A stretch of 61,551 nucleotides of DNA from Clostridia bacterium (GTDB lineage Bacteria; Bacillota; Clostridia; Christensenellales; CAG-1252), in contig JAFPXC010000027.1 of NCBI GenBank assembly GCA_017394805.1, positions 1-61,551 of the forward strand, given 5' to 3'. Made by a program: the position numbers and the translations under genes. Below the pieces are notes generated by a model. That model was not told where the DNA came from. It did no database searches and worked only from the letters and a program-made list of their open reading frames with translations. This document shows positions 47,016-56,139 of the stretch, one piece after another; the first letter of the stretch is position 1; each line of letters begins with the position of its first letter.

Positions 47016-50000
47016 CTACTCCTCGTCGGGATTGGACGCGTCCTCGGCATCCGCCTTGGGCGCAGGCTCATCATTCGCCGAGGGGGCGTTTTCGCCTTCG
47101 GCTACCGTCGGGGCGGGCGCTGTGGGGGCTTTTTTGCGTTTGAGAACGAGCAATACCAACACGACGACCAAGGCAAGGACGACGGCCGAGGCAACCGCGA
47201 TGACGGCGATGGCCCAGGTGGGCAAGCCCGACGACAACTCGGATGCGGCGACGAACAAGGCGCTGCCTTGATTGCAGATCATGACGGTGGGCTCCATAGC
47301 CGTGACGTCACCGCCCGCCGCGTTGGACTTGGCGACGACGACGTAGGCGTCCGCAGTCGAATAGTCGGTGCCGTTGTAGCGGAAAGAGGTCTGCGCTTTG
47401 CCCGCCTTGGCCAAGACGTCGGCCAAACGGTACCCCGCGAAGAACTCCACGCCCTCGGTGGTGGTGACGGACACTCTGACGGTCGCTAAGGTATCCAGAT
47501 CGGCCGCTTTGACTTTGGCACCCAAGACGGACAAGTCGGCAGACGCCTTGACGGGACTCTTGGTGATGGCGATGTCGTCCACCACGTAACTATTGCCGTT
47601 GATGACCGTGTAGGTGGTGAGAGAAAGCCGTCCCGCCTTGACGTTGAGGTATGCGTAGACGGGCGTCTCGGGCAAAACCGTCTTGCCGTTGCGCACGGGG
47701 GACAATTCGAGATTGCCCGCCTGCGTCAAGTAGTCGGCCAAGGTGACTTTGAGATTGGCGTCCGCGGTGCGGTCCTTCAACGTGACCAAGGGCGAATAGA
47801 TATAGTTGTAATACTTGTCGCCCATCGTGCCCAAGTTGACGTACAGGACGCCGTCGGGATCGATGGCCGCACCCGTGGCGTCGTAGGAGACCGCGACGGG
47901 AAGATACTTGCCGCTGTCGTCCGCCGTAGCGCCGATATACTCGCTGACCGAATAGGTGTGGTCGTGACCTTGTAAAACAAGGTCAACCTTCTTTTGGGCG
48001 AACAAGGGGGACAGTTGACGGCGCATGGCGATGACGTCCGCGTCGAAGGCGTGACTGCCCGCCGTGTATGGGCCTTTGTGCAAGGCGACCACGATGAACT
48101 CGACGGCGCTGTTGGCATTGGCCGCCGTGAGGTCGGCCTCCAACCAAGCGTACTGCGCGTCGGCCAACGTGCCGTCCGACTTGTTGTCGTTGGTGTTGAG
48201 AAGGACGAAGTGCACGTTTTGATAGTTGTAGGAATAGTAGAAACCGCTGGCCTCCACAGCGGCGGCATCGGGCGTGGCGACGACGGAAGAAATGGCGTAG
48301 TCCTTCTCCTCGTGATTGCCCGCAACGCCCGCGAAGACGTTTTGCGCCCATACGACGTCCTGATCGTCCAAAAGCCATTGCCATTGGGCGATATTCTTGC
48401 CCGTGTCCACGTTGTCGCCGCAGTTGACGATAAAGGCGGGGTTGCCATTCGAAAGCGCCTCTTTCATATTGGGCAAAGAGGCAACGTAGTTGCCTTCTAC
48501 ACTACCCTGAATGTCGGCCATCGCCATAACGCTGACGCCACCGGTGGCCTGGGGCTGCGTGAAACTGTAGGTATCCGTCCAATCGTAGGTCTTGGCGGTC
48601 TTGCCCTCGCCGTCCACGTCCACCGCGCGCAAGCGGTAGTAGTAGGTCTTGCCCGCCGTGAGCCCGTCCAAAACCACGTCGAAATCGTTGTATTGACGAT
48701 AGGCGTAGGTGATATTGAGGTAGATGATGCCGAGGTCGATGGTGGGATACTCGATCCACACGTTGGCACCTTTGTAGAGCCGCGTGGTGGAAGAGGTGAA
48801 TTGGGCGTTGTCGGCCAACTCCAACTCGCTGTAGAACTGCGTGGCGGCCGAAGCGCCTTCCTCTGACCACTCGTATTGCTTGCAGGTGGCGGCGGGCGTC
48901 GAATAGTCCACGTCGCGTTGGGTGAACCAACGGATCTCCTTCTTGGTGAGGTCGAGATTGCCCGAAGCGTCCACGACGTTGCCCAACGTGATCTTGCCGG
49001 GCAAGAGGCCGTTGGCTTTGGTGGCCTTGACGGCGACGGTATCCTTGCCGTCCTTGTCGCAATAGTAGGTGTGCTCCACCCCGTCGCGGAACAGAGCCGA
49101 TTTGTCACCCGCGTAGGTCAACGTCACGTGGAAGTCGGGCGTGACCTCGTAGGGGAACCAACCCTCCGCCGCGGTGCGCTCCACCCCATCCACGCTGTCG
49201 TCCACCATGACCGAACGAATGATATACGCGCCGTATGCGCCGAGGTTCTTGCAGAAAGCGTCGGTGACGTATTTGTCCAAGAGTTCCTCTTTGAGCACCT
49301 CGGCCAAGGTGTTGGTGCCGTCCAACTTGACGATATAGCCCACGGCTTTGTCTATATAGTGGAGATATTTGCCGATGTCGAAATCCTCGGCTACGGCGTC
49401 GATAAGAATCATGAGCGTGTCGTCACCGTCCTCGGTGGGATGGAGAATGGGGTCGAGGATCGTGGGCAGACTGCGCACGAATTTCATCAAACTGCTGACG
49501 TCCATACCGGGCGTGGCGGCGCGATATTTATTGGCCTTTTGGGGCTCGATAAGTCCCTTGATGGCGCCGATGATAAAGTCGTTGCGCGAGAACACGGCGC
49601 CCGCTTGGGCCGAAACGTCGAAGCCCTTGCCGTCCGCCACCATCTCGGGCGTGACGGTAGAAGATTGGTCGAGATGACGATAGTTGATGCTGTCGCCCCA
49701 ATAGATGGGGGCGTTGAGAATGAGTTCCAACTCGGGCAAGACGCCGCGATAGAGCAAATCCTCGAAGTAGCGCAGGAATTGGCCGTCTTCCAAAACGTCC
49801 AGAAGCGCCTGCAATTTGGCGGTAATCTCCGCCTCGGTGTGGAATTGTCCGCCGATGAGGTGGTTGCCGTACACTTCCAAGAGGACTTCGTCCAGATAGA
49901 CGCCCAACTTCTTGCCGAAGCTGTAGTCCTTGCCGAGGAAGTAGTCCACCAAGTCAATGGCATATTGCGTGAGATGGTAGCCCGCTTTGGGCTCGGCGGA

Positions 50001-51800
50001 AAGATGGAAACCGCCATCCGCGTCCGCCACGAACTCGTACAGATTGAGGTTGCCCAAGTCGGTGACGACCTTGTTGGCTAAGGGATAGAGGTAATCAAGA
50101 CTACCGCCCTCCAACTTGCCCACCAAGCCGCCGATGGTATCCATCAACTGCTCGTTGACCACGTTGCCGGCCATATTGGAAATCATCTTTTGGAGGGATT
50201 GGGACATATAGTCCGTCATATCCTGGTACTCGCCCTCGTGATCGTTGACGCCGTTTTTGCCCTGATAGACGGTATTCAGGCTATACGCGCCGTCCGTACT
50301 GCCGCCCGTGATCTCGTAGCGGCGATAGGCGAAGGCCTTTTGGCCGTCCACCTCGGTATTGTAGTGCAGATAGTGCATGGTAGACCAGCAATCCTCGGCG
50401 TAGGCGCCGTCCGCATAGGCGGTTTGGGTGAACTTGAGTTCGCGCCAGCCCGCGCCCATACAGGTGGTAGAGCCCGTTTCGAGGTCGTAGAACACGCTGC
50501 CCATCTGAGAAATTTCGGATTCGATATCGTTGGTGTGTTGGTGACCCGTGAAGACGTACCGCATACCGTTGTCGGCCATGTTGGTGTAGACGTCTTCCCA
50601 ATTGTCGTAGGTGAAGAGGGAAATGACCTCGTCCTCGGTGTCGAAGTGGGGCAACACGTTTTCGTGCGCCAACGTGAGAACCAAGCGGCGATCGGCAACG
50701 TCCTCGCGGACGGACTCGATCATCCAATTGAGTTGCGCCTCGGTCATGTAGCCGCCCGTGGTCTCATCCCAACCCAACGAGGTCTTGACCGCCAACTTGT
50801 CTTTCTTGACGTCCGTCCACTTGTGGGAGTTGGCGTCGATGCCCAAAACGGTGACGCCGTTCACGCGGGCGATATAGGAGCAAGCGCCGTGACGGGACGC
50901 GCGGGCGTAAAACTCCATATCTTTGTCCACTTTGTAGCCCGCTATCTCGTCCTCGGTGGGCGTGGTCTCGGTGAGAGCGCCCGCGGGCGTGACTTCGTAT
51001 TCATACCGATAGGTATAGGAAGGCGTGAGCACCACGGCGGCGTCGCCCAAGTCCACGGGACGATTGGACCGCGTGGTATTGGGGACGTACCAATAGTCGC
51101 TCTCGTAGAAATATTCCAAAGAAACGCCCTCCGCCATCTTGCAACCGCCCTCGTGATGCCCTTCTTTGCGCCCCGCGCAGTTGCAATAGCCGAAATCGCT
51201 GTAGATGCTCATAAACTCGAGCATCGTGGTGGTCTGCACGCTACGGGCGGGATATTGCGAAAGATAGTCACGCATTTTGTCGGCGTTGCCTTCGGCAACC
51301 AACGCGTTCCAGGTCTCGTCGTCCAACGTGGGCGTGTAACACTTGGCGTTTTGGTTGTCTATGTCGTGGTTGCCGGGAATGACGAAGATCTGGAAGCCTT
51401 CGTTGCCCTCGATGGCACGTGCGCGTTGGGTGATCTCGGCAAGCAGGTTGGCCACGCCCAAGTGGTTGGCCAACTCGCCGTTGGAGGTGAGGTCGCCCGT
51501 GATGAACACCATCTCGGGTATGCCGCCCGCATTCGCGATCATCTCGTTGAACACGGCCTCCGTCGTGGCCGCGGTCTGCTCGAGCACCTTGTAACTGGTG
51601 TTGCCCGCCTTTTGGTAGTCGGGCGAATAGATATTGCAGTACTCGTCTATCATAATGTGGATATCCGAGACGTGCGCGATGCGGTGCGTGGTCTCCACGG
51701 GCTGAGAAGGCTCGGCAAGCGCGGTAAGACTGGCGCCGACCGTCAGCAAAACGGCCAGAACGAGCACGACGGCTATGACTATAGCGTAGGATTTCTTCAT
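47016..51800 (-). CDS. Giant surface protein with two calcineurin-like phosphoesterase domains
   Basis: The 1594-residue protein has a signal peptide, then a metallophosphoesterase domain (about 40-490) with HVSDIHI, GNHDIDN and TGHQHTN metal motifs. A long helical/linker region and an FN3-like domain (about 1000-1090) follow. A second phosphoesterase domain (about 1095-1400) has MADIQGS, NCGDNVDTG, GNHEEKD and LQGHDHTYS. After a small C-terminal domain comes a membrane helix (TWAIAVIAVASAVVLALVVV), a basic stop KRKK and an acidic tail. It should be a cell-surface phosphohydrolase for nucleotides, phospholipids or polymers. Having two catalytic domains in one chain is uncommon. Confidence 0.88.
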   Translation of the reverse strand: MKKSYAIVIAVVLVLAVLLTVGASLTALAEPSQPVETTHRIAHVSDIHIMIDEYCNIYSPDYQKAGNTSYKVLEQTAATTEAVFNEMIANAGGIPEMVFITGDLTSNGELANHLGVANLLAEITQRARAIEGNEGFQIFVIPGNHDIDNQNAKCYTPTLDDETWNALVAEGNADKMRDYLSQYPARSVQTTTMLEFMSIYSDFGYCNCAGRKEGHHEGGCKMAEGVSLEYFYESDYWYVPNTTRSNRPVDLGDAAVVLTPSYTYRYEYEVTPAGALTETTPTEDEIAGYKVDKDMEFYARASRHGACSYIARVNGVTVLGIDANSHKWTDVKKDKLAVKTSLGWDETTGGYMTEAQLNWMIESVREDVADRRLVLTLAHENVLPHFDTEDEVISLFTYDNWEDVYTNMADNGMRYVFTGHQHTNDIESEISQMGSVFYDLETGSTTCMGAGWRELKFTQTAYADGAYAEDCWSTMHYLHYNTEVDGQKAFAYRRYEITGGSTDGAYSLNTVYQGKNGVNDHEGEYQDMTDYMSQSLQKMISNMAGNVVNEQLMDTIGGLVGKLEGGSLDYLYPLANKVVTDLGNLNLYEFVADADGGFHLSAEPKAGYHLTQYAIDLVDYFLGKDYSFGKKLGVYLDEVLLEVYGNHLIGGQFHTEAEITAKLQALLDVLEDGQFLRYFEDLLYRGVLPELELILNAPIYWGDSINYRHLDQSSTVTPEMVADGKGFDVSAQAGAVFSRNDFIIGAIKGLIEPQKANKYRAATPGMDVSSLMKFVRSLPTILDPILHPTEDGDDTLMILIDAVAEDFDIGKYLHYIDKAVGYIVKLDGTNTLAEVLKEELLDKYVTDAFCKNLGAYGAYIIRSVMVDDSVDGVERTAAEGWFPYEVTPDFHVTLTYAGDKSALFRDGVEHTYYCDKDGKDTVAVKATKANGLLPGKITLGNVVDASGNLDLTKKEIRWFTQRDVDYSTPAATCKQYEWSEEGASAATQFYSELELADNAQFTSSTTRLYKGANVWIEYPTIDLGIIYLNITYAYRQYNDFDVVLDGLTAGKTYYYRLRAVDVDGEGKTAKTYDWTDTYSFTQPQATGGVSVMAMADIQGSVEGNYVASLPNMKEALSNGNPAFIVNCGDNVDTGKNIAQWQWLLDDQDVVWAQNVFAGVAGNHEEKDYAISSVVATPDAAAVEASGFYYSYNYQNVHFVLLNTNDNKSDGTLADAQYAWLEADLTAANANSAVEFIVVALHKGPYTAGSHAFDADVIAMRRQLSPLFAQKKVDLVLQGHDHTYSVSEYIGATADDSGKYLPVAVSYDATGAAIDPDGVLYVNLGTMGDKYYNYIYSPLVTLKDRTADANLKVTLADYLTQAGNLELSPVRNGKTVLPETPVYAYLNVKAGRLSLTTYTVINGNSYVVDDIAITKSPVKASADLSVLGAKVKAADLDTLATVRVSVTTTEGVEFFAGYRLADVLAKAGKAQTSFRYNGTDYSTADAYVVVAKSNAAGGDVTAMEPTVMICNQGSALFVAASELSSGLPTWAIAVIAVASAVVLALVVVLVLLVLKRKKAPTAPAPTVAEGENAPSANDEPAPKADAEDASNPDEE

Positions 51801-51855
51801 AACTACTCCTTTTGAGTGATATACTCTGTTTCGTTTCGGTTGGGTACGGCAAGCA

Positions 51856-51880
51856 CCCGAGGCGCATAAAGCGCCTCGGG
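51856..51880. terminator. GC-rich hairpin between gpmI and the phosphoesterase gene
   Basis: A perfect 10-bp stem (CCCGAGGCGC and GCGCCTCGGG) around a 5-base loop, without a T-run, just after the gpmI stop codon. It is probably a transcript 3' end or weak terminator. Confidence 0.5.
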
Positions 51881-51893
51881 GACCTATCCGTCG

Positions 51894-53438
51894 TTAATGA
51901 TTGATGAGGGACTTGCCCGTCATTTCTTTGGGCTGTTCGAGATGCATTACCTCGAATAAGGTGGGCACGATGTCGGCCAAAATGCCCTCGTGCAAGGTGA
52001 CGTTCTTATAAGCGTCGTCGATGAGGATAAGGGGCACCAAATTGGTGGTGTGCGCCGTATGGGGCGTGCCGTCGTCGGCGATCATCTTCTCGGCGTTGCC
52101 GTGATCGGCGGTGAGTAAGACCGTGCCGCCGATGGACAAAACCGTCTCCACCACTTGCTTGACGCACTCGTCAACGGCCTTGACGGCTTTCTCGGCCGCG
52201 GGAATGATGCCCGTATGGCCGACCATATCGCAGTTGGCGAAGTTGAGGACCATAAGGTCGTACTTGCCGCCCTTGATGAGTTCGCAGGCCTTGGCCGCCA
52301 CTTCGTAGGCGCTCATTTCGGGTTTCATATCGAAAGTGGCCACGTCGGGGCTGGGGATAAGCACGCGGTCCTCGTTGGGGTTGGGCGCTTCCACGCCGCC
52401 GTTGAAGAAGAAGGTGACGTGCGCGTACTTTTGCGTTTCGGCGATGCGCAGTTGGGTGTAGCCCATCTTGGAAACGTACTCGCCGAAGGTGTTGACATAC
52501 TCCTGCGGCTTGAACGCAATGTCCACGCCCGTGAACTTCTCGTCGTACTGCTTGAAGCAAACGTAGTAGGGATTGAGATACTCGTCGCGGGGGAAGCTGT
52601 CGAACACGGGGAAGATGAAGGCGCGGGTGATTTGGCGCGCGCGGTCGGGACGGAAGTTGAAGAAGATGATGGCATCCTCTTTTTGGATACTGCCGACGGG
52701 TTGACCCTCGGCGTCCACTACGACGGAAGGCAGCACGAACTCGTCCGTGACGCCGCGGTCATAACTGTCTTGCATGGCTTCCTCGGCCGAACGGAACCGC
52801 AAGCCCTCGCCCTTGGTGAGCATATTGTAGGCCTTTTCGTTGCGGTCCCAGGCGAAATCACGGTCCATGGCGTAGAAGCGGCCGCATACGGTGGCAATCT
52901 TGCCTACGCCGATGGCCTCTATCTCGCGCTCCAAGTCCTTGATGAAGCCCAAGCCCGAGGTGGGGGACACGTCGCGCCCGTCCATAAAGCAATGGACGAA
53001 GACGTCCTTCAAACCGAATTGCTTGGCCATGCGGAGAAGCGCATAGAGGTGGGTGTTGTGGCTGTGTACGCCGCCGTCCGACAGCAGGCCGTAGAGGTGC
53101 AGGCGCTTGCCCTTCTCCAAGGCGTACTTCATCGCGCCGACCAAAGCCTCGTTGGTGAAGAAGTCGCCGTCCTCGATGCTCTTGGTGATGCGGGTAAGGT
53201 CTTGATAGATGATGCGGCCCGCGCCCATGTTGAGGTGGCCGACCTCGCTATTGCCCATCTGCCCGTCGGGAAGACCGACCGAAAGGCCCGAAGCACCCAA
53301 CTTGGTGTTGGGATAGGTCGCGCGGAGGTAGTCCACGTACGGGGTGCCCGCGTTGAGAATGGCATTGCCCGCGGAAGGGGGCGCAATGCCGAAACCGTCC
53401 ATAATGATGATACTGTAAAACTTGTCGCTTTTTCTCAT
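51894..53438 (-). CDS. gpmI: 2,3-bisphosphoglycerate-independent phosphoglycerate mutase
   Basis: GpmI interconverts 3- and 2-phosphoglycerate using two manganese ions. The 514-residue protein starts with the metal motif IIMDGFGIAPPSAGNA, has the catalytic Ser in GNSEVGHLNMGAGR, and the C-terminal NFANCDMVGHTG and LLTADHGNAEKM motifs. It is the last gene of the pgk-tpiA-gpmI group. gap and eno are not in the window. Confidence 0.97.
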   Translation of the reverse strand: MRKSDKFYSIIIMDGFGIAPPSAGNAILNAGTPYVDYLRATYPNTKLGASGLSVGLPDGQMGNSEVGHLNMGAGRIIYQDLTRITKSIEDGDFFTNEALVGAMKYALEKGKRLHLYGLLSDGGVHSHNTHLYALLRMAKQFGLKDVFVHCFMDGRDVSPTSGLGFIKDLEREIEAIGVGKIATVCGRFYAMDRDFAWDRNEKAYNMLTKGEGLRFRSAEEAMQDSYDRGVTDEFVLPSVVVDAEGQPVGSIQKEDAIIFFNFRPDRARQITRAFIFPVFDSFPRDEYLNPYYVCFKQYDEKFTGVDIAFKPQEYVNTFGEYVSKMGYTQLRIAETQKYAHVTFFFNGGVEAPNPNEDRVLIPSPDVATFDMKPEMSAYEVAAKACELIKGGKYDLMVLNFANCDMVGHTGIIPAAEKAVKAVDECVKQVVETVLSIGGTVLLTADHGNAEKMIADDGTPHTAHTTNLVPLILIDDAYKNVTLHEGILADIVPTLFEVMHLEQPKEMTGKSLINH

Positions 53439-53458
53439 AGTCCTATTGTAATGACAAA

Positions 53459-53486
53459 GGCAAAAGACGAGTTTTCGCCTTTTGCC
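53459..53486 (-). terminator. Hairpin between tpiA and gpmI
   Basis: GGCAAAAG and CTTTTGCC pair around a GCGAAAACTCGT loop that can itself pair, followed by TTTGTCATT on the minus strand. It may act as a partial terminator reducing gpmI relative to tpiA. Confidence 0.5.
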
Positions 53487-53508
53487 CGTTGCCGTGTCGA
53501 ATGCTCAA

Positions 53509-54261
53509 TCAGAAGTGAACAACCTTGTTGAAGTCCTCGGCCTTGAGGGAAGCGCCGCCGATGAGGCCGCCGTCGATCTCGGGCATGGCCATCAATTCGG
53601 ACGCGTTCTTGGCGTTCATGCTGCCGCCGTATTGGATGCGCACGAGGTTCTCGGCGCACTTGGGGCAGTACAACTCGGCCATGCAGTCACGAATGATCTT
53701 GATGGTGTCGTTGGCGTCTTGGGCGGTGGCGGTCTTGCCGGTGCCGATGGCCCACACGGGCTCGTAGGCGATGACTACGTTCTCCAACTCCTCTTTGGCA
53801 ATGTCGGTGAAGGCGATCTTGGTCTGACGGCGCACGACCTCGGCCGTGATGCCCGCCTCGCGCTCTTCCAACGTTTCGCCTACGCAGAGAATGACTTTGA
53901 GACCTGCGGCCAAAGCGGCTTTGACGCGTTGGTTGACGGTCTTGTCCGTCTCGCCGAAGTAGGTGCGGCGCTCGCTGTGGCCGACGATGGCGTATTCGAC
54001 GCCCAACTCCACCAGCATGTTGGCGCTGATCTCACCCGTGAAGGCGCCCTTCTCGGCCCAATGCACGTTCTCGGAACCGACCTTGATGTTGGTGCCTTTG
54101 CACATTTCGACGGCCGTGGCCAACGAGGTGTATGGGGTGCAGATGACGACGTCGCACTTGGCGTCCGCCACCAAGGGAATCAAATCGGTGATGAGAGCCT
54201 TGGTTTGGGCGATGTTGTTGTTCATTTTCCAGTTGCCTGCGATAATGGGTTTTCTTGCCAT
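53509..54261 (-). CDS. tpiA: Triosephosphate isomerase
   Basis: TpiA interconverts dihydroxyacetone phosphate and glyceraldehyde 3-phosphate. The 250-residue barrel has the start ARKPIIAGNWKMNN, the catalytic His in GHSERR, the catalytic Glu in VVIAYEPVWAIGTGKTA and the phosphate-binding GGASL. The ATG has AGGAG upstream. A 361-base gap filled with palindromic repeats separates it from pgk. Confidence 0.97.
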   Translation of the reverse strand: MARKPIIAGNWKMNNNIAQTKALITDLIPLVADAKCDVVICTPYTSLATAVEMCKGTNIKVGSENVHWAEKGAFTGEISANMLVELGVEYAIVGHSERRTYFGETDKTVNQRVKAALAAGLKVILCVGETLEEREAGITAEVVRRQTKIAFTDIAKEELENVVIAYEPVWAIGTGKTATAQDANDTIKIIRDCMAELYCPKCAENLVRIQYGGSMNAKNASELMAMPEIDGGLIGGASLKAEDFNKVVHF

Positions 54262-54364
54262 AATAAAATCTCCTTTTGAGTTTGTTTTTGGATGGACGGG
54301 CGAACACGGCCGCCCCGTCGCGGGGCACGCCGTACCACCCTACTTCTCATCCCTATCCCGCACC

Positions 54365-54645
54365 ACATTGCGTGGTTGAATGATAAAAATAGAGATGAGA
54401 GAGCGCGTTTTCTGCCATTTCGCACTCAATCGCTTGATTTGAATGCGAAGAATCGTAGTGAGCGAATGGGCTTACCCGTTCACCTCTATTTCGTGCACGC
54501 TCATTGCGCGCTCGAATGATAAAAATAGAGATGAGAGAGCGCGTTTTCTAACGAATGAGGGTATACCCAGTGTACTCGGCGTACACGGTATGCCCGAACG
54601 AGCGGAAACGTGCTATATCGCTCTATTTTTTGTCGTTCAAGCACG
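54365..54645. repeat. Tandem palindromic elements copying the 3' end of pgk
   Basis: An ATGATAAAAATAGAGATGAG repeat of about 36 bases occurs at 54378 and 54514. Both copies, with the preceding ATTGCG, resemble in inverted orientation the last codons of pgk (GCATTGCGTGCTTGAACGAC then AAAAAATAG). The inner part of the second unit has GTGTACTCGGCGTACAC, like the centre of the element at 15063. The far right arm is the real pgk 3' end. No gene lies in 54262-54622. Confidence 0.75.
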
Positions 54646-55936
54646 CAATGCCGGGAAGGACTTTGCCTTCGAACAGCTCCAACGACGCGCCGCCGCCCGT
54701 AGAAATGTGCGTCATCTTGTCGGCGAAGCCCATCTGCGCCACGGCTGCCGCGGAATCGCCGCCGCCGATGATGGTGATGGCGTCGGTGTCGGCCATGGCT
54801 TGCGCCACGGCTTTGGTGCCGGCGGCCAAGGTGGGATTCTCAAACACGCCCATAGGACCGTTCCACACGACGGACTTGGCGCTCTTGATGACGTCGGCGT
54901 AGATCTTGCGCGTCTTCTCGCCGATATCCAAGCCTTCCATATCCGAAGGAATGGCGGTGGAATCTACGGTCTTGACCTCGATGGGGGCGTCGATGGGGTT
55001 GGGGAACTCCTTGGCGACCACGGTGTCCACGGGCAGGTAGAGTTTCTTGCCCAACTTCTTGGCCTTTTCGATCATATCCAAGCAGTAGCCGATCTTCTCG
55101 TCGTCTACCATGCTCTTGCCGACGTCCAAGCCCTGCGCCTTGAGGAAGGTGTAGGCCATGCCGCCGCCGATGATGAGGCTGTCGCATTTCTCCAACAAAT
55201 TGCTGATGACGTTGAGTTTGTCGGCAATCTTGGCGCCGCCCAAAACCGCCACGAAGGGACGGACGGGATTTTCCAACGTCGCCGCCATGACGGACAACTC
55301 TTTCTCGATGAGGAAGCCGCACACGGCCGTCTTGACGAAACCGTACTCGACGATGGCCGCGGTGGTGGCGTGCGAACGGTGCGCCGTGCCGAACGCGTCG
55401 TTGACGTACACGTCGCAGTAGGAAGCCAACTTCTTGCAAAGGGCCTCGTCACGCTTCTCCTCGCCCGCTTCGAAACGGGTGTTCTCCAGCAAAACGACGT
55501 CGCCGTCTTTCATAGCGGCAACGGCCGCGTCGGCGGAGGGGCCGACCACGTCCTCGGCGAACGTGACGGGCTTGCCCAACTTCTCCGAAAGGCGCACGGC
55601 GACGGGACGGAGAGAGAACTTTTGCTTGTCCTTCTTGGCCTTCTCGATGAACTCGGCTTTGGCGGCCTCTTGCTCCTCTTGGGGCAGCGCGTCCACGGCC
55701 TTTTGCTCTTTCTTGTTGAGCTTGATCTTGTCGTTGAGGACGTTGTGAGGCTTGCCCATGTGCGAGCAAAGAATGACCTTGGCACCCTGACCGATCAAAT
55801 ACTCGATGGTGGGCAAAGCGCCGTTGATACGGTTCTCATCCGTGATGACGCCGTCTTTCATAGGCACGTTGAAATCCACGCGCACCAAACAGCGTTTACC
55901 TTTGACGTCTACGTCTTTTACTGTGAGTTTGTTCAT
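54623..55936 (-). CDS. pgk: Phosphoglycerate kinase
   Basis: Pgk makes ATP from 1,3-bisphosphoglycerate and ADP in glycolysis. The 437-residue protein begins [25 protein letters not shown], has the LCSHMGKP and [13 protein letters not shown] segments and the C-terminal [14 protein letters not shown] and [14 protein letters not shown] nucleotide-binding motifs. It has a longer charged insert ([20 protein letters not shown]) than most homologues. The ATG at 55936 has AAAGGAG. It leads the pgk-tpiA-gpmI group with a good promoter. Confidence 0.97.
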   Translation of the reverse strand: MNKLTVKDVDVKGKRCLVRVDFNVPMKDGVITDENRINGALPTIEYLIGQGAKVILCSHMGKPHNVLNDKIKLNKKEQKAVDALPQEEQEAAKAEFIEKAKKDKQKFSLRPVAVRLSEKLGKPVTFAEDVVGPSADAAVAAMKDGDVVLLENTRFEAGEEKRDEALCKKLASYCDVYVNDAFGTAHRSHATTAAIVEYGFVKTAVCGFLIEKELSVMAATLENPVRPFVAVLGGAKIADKLNVISNLLEKCDSLIIGGGMAYTFLKAQGLDVGKSMVDDEKIGYCLDMIEKAKKLGKKLYLPVDTVVAKEFPNPIDAPIEVKTVDSTAIPSDMEGLDIGEKTRKIYADVIKSAKSVVWNGPMGVFENPTLAAGTKAVAQAMADTDAITIIGGGDSAAAVAQMGFADKMTHISTGGGASLELFEGKVLPGIACLNDKK

Positions 55937-55983
55937 AAATACTCCTTTGGAGCGAAACGCCCCATATAATAATTTTCGCAAGT

Positions 55984-56012
55984 ATTATATCACATTCGCG
56001 GGCGTTTGTAAA
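55984..56012 (-). promoter_or_regulatory. Sigma-A promoter of pgk
   Basis: On the minus strand TTTACA (56007-56012) and TATAAT (55984-55989) are 17 bases apart, followed by an AT-rich leader of about 40 bases. Confidence 0.85.
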
Positions 56013-56087
56013 GATATATATTTATAATATATTTTCATTATCTTTTATAGCGCGTATCGCACGTATTTATACGCGGGCATCAAAGGG

Positions 56088-56115
56088 AAAAAAGACGCGA
56101 GTGAAACCGCTCGCG
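56088..56115 (-). terminator. Intrinsic terminator after the giant surface protein gene
   Basis: On the minus strand CGCGAG and CTCGCG pair around an 8-base loop and are followed by TC and T6, 25 bases after the stop codon. Confidence 0.8.
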
Positions 56116-56139
56116 CCATATCAAAACGGAATGACCCGT

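Noticed and set aside
50190..51815. 541-codon plus-strand reading frame opposite the phosphoesterase gene
   Set aside because: It is a GC-skew shadow of the real minus-strand gene, with no domain and no ribosome binding site. The same applies to the other long plus-strand frames opposite recN, the flavodiiron gene and gpmI.
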